The notes under the pieces: generated by a model
The model's input: the letters and a program-made list of their open reading frames with translations, nothing else
What the model was told of the DNA's origin: nothing
Database searches by the model: none
DNA from: Acidobacteriota bacterium
Lineage (GTDB): Bacteria > Acidobacteriota > Terriglobia > Terriglobales > Acidobacteriaceae
NCBI GenBank assembly: GCA_021780415.1
Contig: JAJXYW010000055.1
Location: 1 to 64,000 of the forward strand
Direction: 5' to 3'
Length of the DNA: 64,000 bases
Shown: one piece after another, positions 1 to 7,864 of the stretch
Layout of the letters: each line of letters opens with the position of its first letter
Numbering within the stretch: the first letter of the stretch is position 1
Made by a program: the position numbers and the translations under genes

Positions 1-2
1 CC

Positions 3-749
3 CGCGCCCGCAAGGACGGCGACGACTACATCCTCAACGGCGAAAAGATGTGGATCACCTCCGGCACCCTCGCCCACGTCGCCGTCATCTGGGCCAAGCT
101 CGAAGACCCCTCCGCCGAGCCCGGCAAAGAGCCCCGCATCCGCGGATTCCTCGTCGAAACCGACCGCCCCGGCTTCTCCGCCCACGACGTTCATGGCAAG
201 TGGTCGCTGCGCGCCTCGGTCACCTCCGGGCTGTCTCTCCAAAACGTCCGCGTTCCCGCCTCCAACATCCTGCCCGGCTCCGACGGCCTCAAGTCTCCAC
301 TCGAATGCCTCAGTCAGGCCCGCTACGGCATCGCCTGGGGAGCCATCGGCGCGGCCATGGCCTGCTACGACACCGCGCTCCAGTACGCCAAACAGCGCAA
401 GCAGTTCCGCAACCAGCCCATCGCCAGCCACCAGCTCGTCCAGGAGAAGCTCGCCTGGATGATCACCGAGATCACCAAGGCGCAGCTCCTCGCGCTACAG
501 GTTGGCCGCCTCAAGGACAAGGGCAAAGCCGGCTTCCAGCACATCTCCATGGCCAAGCGCAACAACGTCTGGATGGCCCTTGAATGTGCCCGCATCTCCC
601 GCGACATCCTCGGCGCCAACGGCATCGCTGACGACTACCCGATCATGCGCCACATGATGAACCTCGAGTCCGTCAAAACCTACGAAGGCACACAGGACAT
701 CCACACCCTCATCGTCGGCCAAAGCGTCACCGGCATCGCCGCCTACTAA
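3..749 (+). CDS. Acyl-CoA dehydrogenase, probably glutaryl-CoA dehydrogenase (5' end cut off by window)
   Basis: The reading frame is open from the first bases of the window, so only the C-terminal 248 residues are present. Visible are the middle beta-domain start (YILNGEKMWIT, residues 9-19) and the C-terminal helical domain with the FAD/CoA-contacting segment ending in YEGTQDIHTLIVGQSVTGI. The Glu of the YEGT motif is the catalytic base position in glutaryl-CoA dehydrogenases, and the following DIH.LI.G....GI tail is typical of that subfamily. The family oxidises glutaryl-CoA to crotonyl-CoA in lysine/tryptophan breakdown, passing electrons to ETF. The subfamily call rests on the C-terminus only; a short-chain acyl-CoA dehydrogenase is the alternative. 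It converges on the flippase gene, with a repeat-rich spacer between them. Confidence 0.82.
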   Translation, partial: RARKDGDDYILNGEKMWITSGTLAHVAVIWAKLEDPSAEPGKEPRIRGFLVETDRPGFSAHDVHGKWSLRASVTSGLSLQNVRVPASNILPGSDGLKSPLECLSQARYGIAWGAIGAAMACYDTALQYAKQRKQFRNQPIASHQLVQEKLAWMITEITKAQLLALQVGRLKDKGKAGFQHISMAKRNNVWMALECARISRDILGANGIADDYPIMRHMMNLESVKTYEGTQDIHTLIVGQSVTGIAAY

Positions 750-765
750 CCCACACCATCCCACA

Positions 766-876
766 TCTCGACCGAAGCGAAGCGGAGAGGCCGCTGTCGT
801 TGCCTTTGCCTTTGCCTTTGCCTTTGCCTTTTTGGTTGTCATCCCGCAGGGATCTGCTTCTGCTCTTGCCTTTGTC
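766..876. repeat. Intergenic repeat block with five TTGCCT-type hexamers
   Basis: The spacer downstream of the dehydrogenase holds a segment reading TCGACCGAAGCGAAGCGG, then five tandem TGCCTT units (801-830), then a GTCATCCCGCAGGGATCTGC segment (839-858) and more CTCTTGCCTTTG. The last part recurs almost unchanged at 2413-2462, and the hexamers recur at 2393-2411 and 4431-4443. The three blocks are copies of one composite intergenic repeat. Confidence 0.8.
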
Positions 877-2289
877 CTATCCCCTATCTTCCAGCTCCGC
901 CTCGACCTCGCGCGTCCTCTTCCGCAGCCGTTTCCGCAGCTCCTTCGGCCGCAGCGAGTGCGGATAGTGCACCATCGCGCGCAGAAACCCTCCCCACGAA
1001 TCATGCGCAATCCTCAGCGACGCGGGCAGCACATACGCATCCATGATCATCTCGCTCAGCAGCAGCGATCCCGCGGCCCCGAACAGTCCAAACCTCCGCG
1101 CGGCAAAGTACGTCACCACCACCGTCACGCCGGTCGCCATCGCATACACCTGCGCCAGCCGCTCATGCAGATTGATCGCCGCCACCAGCGTCGAGCTCGT
1201 TGACCACAGCGAATAAAACACCACCACCACCAGCAGCAGCCCCACCAGCCCCGGGCTCGACGGCACCTTCCCCAGCGTCCACTTATGCAGGAACGTCGGC
1301 CCAAACAGCGCCACAATCGCCACCACGCTCAGGCTCATCAACAGCGCAATCTGGCACGCCCGCCGGTGCAGCGTCCGCACCACGTCCATGTTCCCCGCGC
1401 CAAACGCAATCGACAACTCCGGCCACACCGTATTCTTCACCATCTCGACGGACTGCAGCGCCAGCCGCGACACCGTCCTTGCCGTCCCAAAGACCGCCAC
1501 CGCCTGCGGACCCAGCGCATAGTTCACCGCCATCTGAGACCCCTGGATGTTGAACGCATTGCCCAGCGGAAACCCCATGAACGCCAGCGACGGCCGCGTC
1601 AGCCGTTTGATCTCCTTGAACGAAGCGCGCCCCCATCCATAGCTGATCCACGGAATATCCCGCTTCACCATCACGCACAGAATCAGCGTCACCGTAATGT
1701 TGGCCAGCGCAAACACCATCGCCGTGGTGCGCGGCCCATAGCCCAGCACCACCGGCACCAACTGCGCCCCAAACGCCGCCAGCGAAAGGCAGCTCTTCAA
1801 AAAATTCCCATACGAGTACCGCGCGATGCACCGGTACGCCGACTGCAACAACTGCTCCAACTGCCCGAACAGCACCGCCAGCCCCAGCCAGAACAGCGCC
1901 CAGCTCACATCCCGCTCACTGATCGTCGTGATATTCAGCAGCCGCCCCATCGGCAGCAGCCACAGCGCCACCGACATCGCCGCACCCGTCACCCCCATCA
2001 CCAGCGCGATCCACCACCAGCAACTCTGAAACACGCCCAGCGCCGCATCCTGCTCCTTGCGCGCCATCAGCATGGTCATCTCGTTGCCCGCGACGGACCC
2101 AAACCCGATATTCGAAAAACTCAAATACGTCGGAATGCCCGTCAGCACCAGCCACACACCAAAAGTCGTCTCGCCCCAGAAGTGCATCAGCACGGGCACC
2201 TGTACCAACTGGATCACGGTCGACGCGGCCTTGCTCACCAGCGTCGTGGCAAACCCCACCAACAGCCGCCGTTTCGTCCGATCATCCAT
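877..2289 (-). CDS. Polysaccharide/O-antigen flippase-like membrane protein (MATE/Wzx superfamily)
   Basis: This 470-residue protein consists almost entirely of hydrophobic helices, about 12 to 14, separated by short basic loops. It opens with RRLLVGFATTLVSKAASTVIQLVQVPVLMHFWG-type sequence, the usual start of polysaccharide biosynthesis export proteins: a basic N-terminus, then a helix ending in PVL and an aromatic. Members of this superfamily flip lipid-linked oligosaccharides across the inner membrane. The polar C-terminus (KELRKRLRKRTREVEAE) should be cytoplasmic. No glycosyltransferase gene adjoins it in the window, so the substrate cannot be guessed. Family assignment is by overall topology and N-terminus; no catalytic motif is available. 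Confidence 0.75.
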   Translation of the reverse strand: MDDRTKRRLLVGFATTLVSKAASTVIQLVQVPVLMHFWGETTFGVWLVLTGIPTYLSFSNIGFGSVAGNEMTMLMARKEQDAALGVFQSCWWWIALVMGVTGAAMSVALWLLPMGRLLNITTISERDVSWALFWLGLAVLFGQLEQLLQSAYRCIARYSYGNFLKSCLSLAAFGAQLVPVVLGYGPRTTAMVFALANITVTLILCVMVKRDIPWISYGWGRASFKEIKRLTRPSLAFMGFPLGNAFNIQGSQMAVNYALGPQAVAVFGTARTVSRLALQSVEMVKNTVWPELSIAFGAGNMDVVRTLHRRACQIALLMSLSVVAIVALFGPTFLHKWTLGKVPSSPGLVGLLLVVVVFYSLWSTSSTLVAAINLHERLAQVYAMATGVTVVVTYFAARRFGLFGAAGSLLLSEMIMDAYVLPASLRIAHDSWGGFLRAMVHYPHSLRPKELRKRLRKRTREVEAELEDRG

Positions 2290-2392
2290 TAGCGACCACC
2301 CGCCCTGAGCAAAGTCATTTCCCTCATCCTACCAACCCCAGCCGCACCCATCTGCCCCCAAACCCGCACCACAACGAAGGGCTTTCGCCCCG

Positions 2393-2510
2393 TGCCTTTG
2401 CCTTTGCCTTTCTGGTTGTCATCCCGCAGGGATCTGCTTCTTCTTTTGCTCTTGCCTTTGTCTTTCTGTCTGTCATTCCGAGGCGAAGCCGAGCACCCTG
2501 CTTCCAGCTT
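2393..2510. repeat. Intergenic repeat block, second copy, with GTCATTCCGAG-type element
   Basis: In the 271-bp spacer between dnaG and the flippase there are three TGCCTT units, the same TGGTTGTCATCCCGCAGGGA segment as at 834-853, further CTTGCCTTTGTCTTTCTGTC sequence, and at 2472-2503 an element starting GTCATTCCGAGGCGAAGCCG and ending CCTGCTTCC. The last element is related to 4450-4482 and to a sequence inside mnmG (12171-12204). No gene is seen in this spacer. Confidence 0.78.
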
Positions 2511-2560
2511 GCAAAGCAAGCGCCCGTTCCTGTCTTAGCTAGCAGCTAAAGCCGGCAGTC

Positions 2561-4330
2561 CTACCGCTTCAACTCTTTATCCACCCTCAGCTTCTCCTGC
2601 GCCAGCCGCAGCAGCATCGCCTCATCTCCACGCCGCTGCGCCTCGGCCATCTGTACCCGCAGCTCGCGCAGCCGCCGGTCGAGATACCGGTCATGCAGCG
2701 AATCCAGCGCTCCCTGCACCTTCGCCGCCGAAACCTCCTCCTCGCTCGCACTCTGCAGCGCACTGGCCAGCAGCGCCCGCGATGCCTCATCCGGCGCCGC
2801 ATCGAAAGGATGATCCGGCGCCGGTGCATTCACCAGCACCTCCATCACCGCCGCGCTGCCCAGCTCCGCAAACCACTCCGGGTTCTCGCCCAGCCGCTCC
2901 GCCGCCAGCGCCCGCGCCGAGTCCGCCTCGGGCAGCACCAGCGCGCACAACAAAATCCTCTCCACCTCGGTCACCGCGCGCGGCTGCGCAGCCTTCACGC
3001 TCTCCAGCCGCTGCTGCGCCGCCTGCCTTAGCTCCTGCCGCATCAGCGAGCTTTCAATCCCCAGCTTCTGCGCAGCATTATTCGCAAACTCATCCCGCAG
3101 CAGCGCATTCGGCACCCGCCGAATATGCGGCAGCAGCATATTCAGCGCCTTCACCTTGCTCTCCGGAGTCCTACCCGGAAACAGCGTCCGCGCCCGCTCA
3201 ATCAAATAATCCGCGTACCGCACCGCCCCCCGCACCGCATCCGAGTACGCCGCAATCCCCCGATCCTTGATGTACCTATCCGGATCGAGCCCACCCTCCA
3301 GCGTCACCACGCGCACTTCAAATCCCTCCTCCACCAGCAGCGCCACCGTCTTCTCCGCCGCATTCGCTCCCGCCTGGTCCGGATCGAAGTTCAACACCAC
3401 GCGTTTGGTAAACCGGCTCAGCAACCGCACCTGATGCTCCGTGAACGCAGTCCCGCTCGTCGCAATCACATTCGCAATCCCGCCCATGAACACGCTGATG
3501 CAATCCATCTGCCCCTCGACCAGCAGCGCAATATCCAGCTCCCGCATCGAGCCCTTCGCCTTATCGAGATTGAACAGCACCTGCCCCTTCGTATACAACG
3601 CCGTCTCGGGCGAGTTCAGATACTTCGGCCCAGCCTTCGCGTCCTGCTCCGCGCTGTCCAGCGCCCGCGCCGTAAACGCAATCGTCTTTCCCTGCTCATT
3701 GGCAATCGGAAACGTAATCCGCTTGCGAAACCGTGCATACATCGGCCCCGGCGACCCATCCTCCTGCTCCTTCGCACTGAACAACCCGCTGGCGCGCAGC
3801 ACCTCTTCGCTGAAGAACTTCCCCAGCCGGTCGCGCATGTCATTGAAGCTCTCCGGCGCATAGCCAATGCGAAACTTCGCAATCGTCTCCGGCGACACGC
3901 CGCGCAGCGTCAGATACTCCCGCGCCCGCGCTGCCTCCGGAGACTTCAAACTCTGCTCAAAGTACTGCGTCGCTGCCTCATGAGCATCCATCAACTGCCG
4001 CCGCATCCCGGCCTCGCGCGCCTCCTCCGGCGAATTGAACTCCCGCTTTGGCAGCGCAATCCCCATCTTGGTCGCGACGGCCCGCACCGCCTCCGGAAAG
4101 CTCAGCGTCTCCATCTTCATCACGAAGCTGAACACGTCCCCATGCTCATGGCAGCCAAAGCAGTAATAGCTCGATGTCGCAGGATAGAGATAAAACGACC
4201 CCGACTTCTCCTTATGAAACGGGCACAGCGCGCTCCAGTTCGCGCCGCTCTTGCGCAGCTTCACATACTCGCCCACAATCCGGACGATATCGGCCTGCTG
4301 CTTCACGGTCTGAGAAAAACTGTCGGCCAT
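2561..4330 (-). CDS. dnaG: DNA primase
   Basis: DnaG makes RNA primers for replication. From the chosen start MADSFSQTVKQQADIV the protein is 589 residues, a normal length. The N-terminal CHC2 zinc finger is visible (CPFHKEKSGSF with the second pair CFGC), followed by the catalytic core and a TOPRIM domain (LLVEGQMDCISVFMGG, then NFDPDQAGANAA with the metal-binding DxD). The C-terminal region fits the DnaB-binding domain. The start at 4330 is favoured over an in-frame ATG 39 bases upstream because GTAGGGAG lies just before it and because DnaG proteins begin near this position. rpoD, a common neighbour, is not adjacent here. Confidence 0.96.
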   Translation of the reverse strand: MADSFSQTVKQQADIVRIVGEYVKLRKSGANWSALCPFHKEKSGSFYLYPATSSYYCFGCHEHGDVFSFVMKMETLSFPEAVRAVATKMGIALPKREFNSPEEAREAGMRRQLMDAHEAATQYFEQSLKSPEAARAREYLTLRGVSPETIAKFRIGYAPESFNDMRDRLGKFFSEEVLRASGLFSAKEQEDGSPGPMYARFRKRITFPIANEQGKTIAFTARALDSAEQDAKAGPKYLNSPETALYTKGQVLFNLDKAKGSMRELDIALLVEGQMDCISVFMGGIANVIATSGTAFTEHQVRLLSRFTKRVVLNFDPDQAGANAAEKTVALLVEEGFEVRVVTLEGGLDPDRYIKDRGIAAYSDAVRGAVRYADYLIERARTLFPGRTPESKVKALNMLLPHIRRVPNALLRDEFANNAAQKLGIESSLMRQELRQAAQQRLESVKAAQPRAVTEVERILLCALVLPEADSARALAAERLGENPEWFAELGSAAVMEVLVNAPAPDHPFDAAPDEASRALLASALQSASEEEVSAAKVQGALDSLHDRYLDRRLRELRVQMAEAQRRGDEAMLLRLAQEKLRVDKELKR

Positions 4331-4373
4331 AGCGCTCCCTACAGTGTAGGGCGTCCCGCCCCCTTTCACTCAT

Positions 4374-4484
4374 CCCCTCGACCGAAGCGCAACACGCACA
4401 GCGAAGATCCCCTGTATTTGCCGTTGCTCTTGCCTTTGCCTTTCTGTCTGTCATTCCGAGCGCAACGAGGAACCTGCTTCCCAC
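4374..4484. repeat. Intergenic repeat block, third copy
   Basis: Between dnaG and the GntR gene lie TCGACCGAAGCGCAACACG (compare 769-785), CTCTTGCCTTTGCCTTTCTG, and a GTCATTCCGAGCGCAACGAG element running to CCTGCTTCC (4450-4482). This is the same composite repeat as at 766-876 and 2393-2510, with the sub-elements in slightly different combinations. Confidence 0.75.
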
Positions 4485-4532
4485 CCGCACCGCGAGCGCC
4501 CGCTCTTGCCTTCATCCAGAAGCCAAAGCCTC

Positions 4533-4562
4533 TTGCGCATTTGTATTTTGTATGCATACAAT
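4533..4562 (+). promoter_or_regulatory. Promoter of the GntR operon, apparently leaderless
   Basis: A -35 candidate TTGCGC (4533-4538) and a -10 candidate TACAAT (4557-4562) are 18 bases apart. With usual spacing, transcription would begin at about 4569-4571, that is, on or next to the ATG at 4571. No Shine-Dalgarno sequence fits between them. This predicts a leaderless mRNA; it is inference from spacing. Confidence 0.5.
4548..4561. promoter_or_regulatory. Palindromic operator, probable autoregulatory site of the GntR protein
   Basis: TTGTATGCATACAA is a perfect 14-bp palindrome, flanked by matching TTTGTA (4540-4545) and TACAAA (4564-4569) arms, giving an imperfect 30-bp dyad. It covers the -10 element just upstream of the repressor gene. 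YtrA-subfamily GntR regulators usually bind such dyads in their own promoters, so autorepression is the natural reading. Confidence 0.6.
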
Positions 4563-4570
4563 GTACAAAC

Positions 4571-4966
4571 ATGGCGCCCACCCTCCAGATCCGCGTCGTC
4601 CTCGACAGCCCCGCCCCGGTCTACCGCCAGATCGTCGACGCTCTCCGTTCCCTCTGCGTCGACGGCCGTCTCACCCCCGGCACCAAACTCCCCACCGTCC
4701 GCTCGCTCGCCGCCTCTCTCGGCATCCACTTCAACACCGTCGCCGAAGCCTACCGCGTCCTCTCCGACGAGGGCTGGCTGCTCATCGAAGGCCGTCGCGG
4801 CGCCACCATCCTCGACCGCAAGCTCCCCCGCAAGCCCAACGCCACCGCCCAGGCCGCCGCCAGCAGCCGCCTCCGCCACCTCATCGCCGAACTGCAGGCC
4901 AAGGGCCTCTCCCCCGATTGGATCCGCCACGAAGCCGAAGCCGCACTGGAGATTAAACTGCCATGA
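4571..4966 (+). CDS. GntR-family transcriptional regulator, YtrA-like
   Basis: This 131-residue protein has an N-terminal GntR winged helix (PVYRQIVDALRSLCVDGRLTPGTKLPTVRSLAASLGIHFNTV...YRVLSDEGWL, residues about 14-66) and only a short helical C-terminal tail. That layout is characteristic of the YtrA subfamily, which lacks a large effector domain and typically represses an adjacent membrane-protein operon. The start is set by the ATG next to the palindromic operator. The stop overlaps the next gene by four bases (ATGA), so the two are translationally coupled. The regulator most likely controls itself and the DUF1648 protein; the inducing signal is unknown. Confidence 0.88.
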   Translation: MAPTLQIRVVLDSPAPVYRQIVDALRSLCVDGRLTPGTKLPTVRSLAASLGIHFNTVAEAYRVLSDEGWLLIEGRRGATILDRKLPRKPNATAQAAASSRLRHLIAELQAKGLSPDWIRHEAEAALEIKLP

Positions 4967-5991
4967 ACCCCTCCACCGCCGCACATCTCCTCGCTCTTCT
5001 GCCTCTCGCCTTCGTCAGCCTCCTCCTGCCCTGGTTCGGCCAATCGCGCCGCGGCGTCCTCTTCGGCGTCACCGTCTCACTGGACTTCGCAAGCGCCCCC
5101 GAAGCCCAGTCCGCACTGCGCAGCTATCGTCGCAGCGTCTTCGCTGTCGTTCTCGCCACCCTCGCCATCGTGGTCAGCATGCTGTGGATCGCGCCCGCGG
5201 GCAGCCGCGCCAACTCATTCGCACCCGTGTTCGCCATTCTGCTGGAGCTCGTCGTCACGTACCTGCTCTGGCGTCGCGGAGCCGCGGCCATCCGGCCCCA
5301 CGCCGCCACCATCCCGCTGGAGCGCCACACCGACCTCGTTCCCGTCTCCACCACGCTTCCCTTCCTCGCCACCGCCGCCAGCCTGCTCCCTCTCGCCGCC
5401 ACCGCCCTCCTGCTGCACCTCCACTGGAACCAGATCCCGCTCCGCTTCGTGGTCCACTGGAACGCCGCCGGCGAAGCCAACCGATGGGGCACGCGGTCCT
5501 TCGGCAGCGTCTTCGGCCCTATCCTTGCCGGCACCATGACGGTCCTGCTGCTCACCGCCAGTTCCATCTTCATCTCCCACGCCAACGGCCCGCAGATGTC
5601 GCAACGCCGCCGCGCTTTGGTTCCTCTGGCCGCTCTCGCCTGGGCCATCGTCGGACTCTTCTGCACCCTCGCTCTGCGCCCGCTCCTGCACTTCACGCCT
5701 TCGACCATGCTCCTCAGCAGCGCGGGCTATATCGCGGTGGTCCTGGCCCTCAGCCTCTGGCTTGTCCCCCGCAGCGGTCTCGCTCCCTACTCCAAATCCA
5801 CCGAACCCTACGACAGCACTCCTGACTTCGGCTGGTACGCCGGCATCTTCTACTACAACCCCTCCGACGCCGCCGTCATCGTGCCCAAGCGCTTCGGCTG
5901 GGGCTGGACCTTCAACTTCGCCCGCCCCGCCGCCTGGATCGTTCTCGGCGCCATCCTCCTCTTCACCCTCTCCCTCAAAGTGCTCATCTAA
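4963..5991 (+). CDS. DUF1648/DUF5808 membrane protein (SdpI-like)
   Basis: This 342-residue integral membrane protein has about eight hydrophobic segments. Near residues 160-180 the segment RFVVHWNAAGEANRWGTRS matches the DUF1648 signature (aromatic/His-Trp-Asn then G.A..WG). Near 285-320, YYNPSDAAVIVPKRFGWGWT matches the DUF5808 signature that often follows in the same protein. SdpI of Bacillus, an immunity protein, is the best-known relative, but most members have no assigned role. Its four-base overlap with the upstream YtrA-like repressor is a common arrangement and suggests an envelope-stress or toxin-response function. That role is inference only. Confidence 0.78.
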   Translation: MNPSTAAHLLALLPLAFVSLLLPWFGQSRRGVLFGVTVSLDFASAPEAQSALRSYRRSVFAVVLATLAIVVSMLWIAPAGSRANSFAPVFAILLELVVTYLLWRRGAAAIRPHAATIPLERHTDLVPVSTTLPFLATAASLLPLAATALLLHLHWNQIPLRFVVHWNAAGEANRWGTRSFGSVFGPILAGTMTVLLLTASSIFISHANGPQMSQRRRALVPLAALAWAIVGLFCTLALRPLLHFTPSTMLLSSAGYIAVVLALSLWLVPRSGLAPYSKSTEPYDSTPDFGWYAGIFYYNPSDAAVIVPKRFGWGWTFNFARPAAWIVLGAILLFTLSLKVLI

Positions 5992-6136
5992 TCTCCCATC
6001 CACCACTTCTCCCGTCGTTTTGCACATACGACACATTCCGCCGCAACAAGCCGCGCGCCCTCGTGTTTTACCCAAACGAGCCCGTTCCATCGGGATTCCG
6101 GCAGTCCCTTTGCGGCCGCCCCAAGGAGAAGCATTC

Positions 6137-7429
6137 ATGACCTTCCGCACCAGATTCCGCAGCCTGTTGCTCGCCGCTGCCATCGCCGTGCCGCTGCTCA
6201 CCGTCCCCGTCGCCCAGGCGCACGCCGGCATCTTCGTCTCCGTCGCCATCGCTCCCCCGGCGCTGCCCGTCTACGCCCAGCCGCCGCTCCCCGCGCCCGG
6301 CTACCTCTGGACCCCCGGCTACTGGGCCTACGGTGATGCAGGCTACTACTGGGTTCCCGGCGTCTGGGTCCATCCGCCCGCCGTCGGCCTTCTCTGGACG
6401 CCCGGCTACTGGGGCTTTGCCGGCGGCCTCTACGGCTGGCACGCCGGTTACTGGGGCCCGCACATCGGCTTCTACGGCGGCGTTAACTACGGCTTCGGCT
6501 ACGGCGGCATCGGCTTCTGCGGAGGCATGTGGCGCGGCGGCGTCTTCGCCTACAACGGCGCCGTCGCCAACTTCGGCGGCGTCCACGTCACCAACGTCTA
6601 CGTCGACCGCAACGTCGTCGTCCACAACACCATCTACAACTCCAACCACGTCGCCTTCAACGGCGCCGGCGGCATCGACCGCCAGCCCAGCGCCGAGGAG
6701 GCCCGCTTCGCCAGCGAGCAGCACATCCAGCCCACCGCCAACCAGATGCAGCACCAGACCATGGCCTCCCAGGACCGCTCGCAGCTCGCCAGCGTCAACA
6801 ACGGCCGTCCCGGCACCACGGCCATCGCCAACAACACGGCCTATCGCCAGGTCGCCCAGCAGCACGCCCAGTCCCAGCCCATCTCCGCCGCTGACCGCCA
6901 GGCCGGCCGCGCCTACAACCCCAACAACCGCGCGGCCAACCAGAACCAGCGCATCTCCAACGGCCTGCGCTCCGGCCAGATGACCTCCGGCGAAGCCGCC
7001 CGCGCCACCGCCACGCAGTCCCGCATCGACAGCCAGGTCGCCGCCGACCGCGCAGCCAACGGCGGCCAGCTCACCAGCCAGCAGCGCCAGCAGATCAACG
7101 GCGAGCAGAACGCCGCCAGCCGTCAGATCTACAACGCAAACCACAACGCCAACACCGTCGCTCCCAACGCCGTCAACAACCGCGCAGCCAACCAGCAGGC
7201 GCGCACCGCCCAGGGCCTGCGCAGCGGCCAGATGACCGCCGCCGAAGCCGCCCGCACCAACGCCAACCAGGCCGGCCTCGACCAGCAGGTCCACGCCGAC
7301 CGCACCGCCAACGGAGGAGCTCTCACCGGCCAGCAGCGCCAGCAGGCCAACCGCCAACAGAACCGCAACAGCCGCCAAATCTACAACCAGAAGCACAACA
7401 ACCGCAGAGCCCCGCGAGCCAGAGGCTAG
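6137..7429 (+). CDS. Secreted YXWGXW-like repeat protein with duplicated C-terminal module
   Basis: The start has AAGGAGAA six bases upstream and opens a clear signal peptide (MTFRTRFRSLLLAAAIAV..., cleavage near AQAHA). Residues about 50-100 hold aromatic PGYW/PGVW repeats (TPGYWAYGDAGYYWVPGVW, TPGYWGFAGGLYGWHAGYW) like those of YXWGXW-repeat proteins. A Gly/Tyr-rich stretch follows, then an Asn/Gln/Ala-rich half containing two copies of a roughly 75-residue module, each with NNRAANQ, GLRSGQMT, ADR.ANGG.LT and QQRQQ.N and ending near SRQIYN. The protein is 430 residues and probably periplasmic or cell-surface. Function is unknown. The modular duplication looks recent because residues at equivalent positions are highly conserved. 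Confidence 0.8.
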   Translation: MTFRTRFRSLLLAAAIAVPLLTVPVAQAHAGIFVSVAIAPPALPVYAQPPLPAPGYLWTPGYWAYGDAGYYWVPGVWVHPPAVGLLWTPGYWGFAGGLYGWHAGYWGPHIGFYGGVNYGFGYGGIGFCGGMWRGGVFAYNGAVANFGGVHVTNVYVDRNVVVHNTIYNSNHVAFNGAGGIDRQPSAEEARFASEQHIQPTANQMQHQTMASQDRSQLASVNNGRPGTTAIANNTAYRQVAQQHAQSQPISAADRQAGRAYNPNNRAANQNQRISNGLRSGQMTSGEAARATATQSRIDSQVAADRAANGGQLTSQQRQQINGEQNAASRQIYNANHNANTVAPNAVNNRAANQQARTAQGLRSGQMTAAEAARTNANQAGLDQQVHADRTANGGALTGQQRQQANRQQNRNSRQIYNQKHNNRRAPRARG

Positions 7430-7517
7430 CGGCGTTTCCCTACCCGGTAACTCACTCCGGATTCGTTGCAAAGAGCCTGCTCAATGGGCCCGCGCTGACT
7501 CCCCGATCACTCGGCGG

Positions 7518-7850
7518 TCAGGGCCTGTTTTGCGGACGCTCCGCCGAGCGCCACATCATGGATCGCACGACTACGTTGGTGGAGGGCTCACCTATCGTCC
7601 AGCCCTCCACCAACAGATCCGCGCCAATAACCGCTGCAAGCCAGACCGCGCCCACACAGTACCCTGCCGCCACATCGCTGGGATAATGCACTCCCTACAC
7701 CCTGCTTACTCCAATCCCGTCCACCATCAGGAACGCCCCCACCATCAACGCCGCACAGCGCGCCCAGCGCCGCCGCGACCACCAGCACGGCGTCGTTCTT
7801 CATCCGGCGCCACCACAGCAACCCCGCAGCCAGCGCGCGAGGGTTGGCGG
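7518..7850 (-). pseudogene. Remnant of a PAP2-family phosphatase
   Basis: The 435-bp space between the repeat protein and the SPFH gene has no intact gene. On the minus strand a frame reads ...VDGIGVSRV-stop-GVHYPSDVAAGYCVGAVWLAAV, which is the PAP2 signature (SR then HYPSDV.AG) with a TAG (7695-7697) where family members usually have a large residue. Further upstream the hydrophobic sequence LLWWRRMKNDAVLVVAAALGAL continues only in another frame, indicating a frameshift. The N-terminal half, including the KxxxxxxRP and PSGH motifs, is missing. This is a decaying C-terminal fragment of a membrane phosphatase. Confidence 0.65.
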
Positions 7851-7864
7851 AGTTGTTGCGGTTG

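Noticed and set aside
3125..4570. Long plus-strand frame opposite dnaG
   Set aside because: It is antisense to dnaG, is extremely Arg/His/Pro-rich and has no motif; only its last part (from 4571) is the real GntR gene.
6068..7471. Minus-strand frame of 467 codons opposite the repeat protein
   Set aside because: Valine/Gly-rich shadow of a GC-rich gene; the plus-strand gene has a signal peptide, a ribosome-binding site and repeats.
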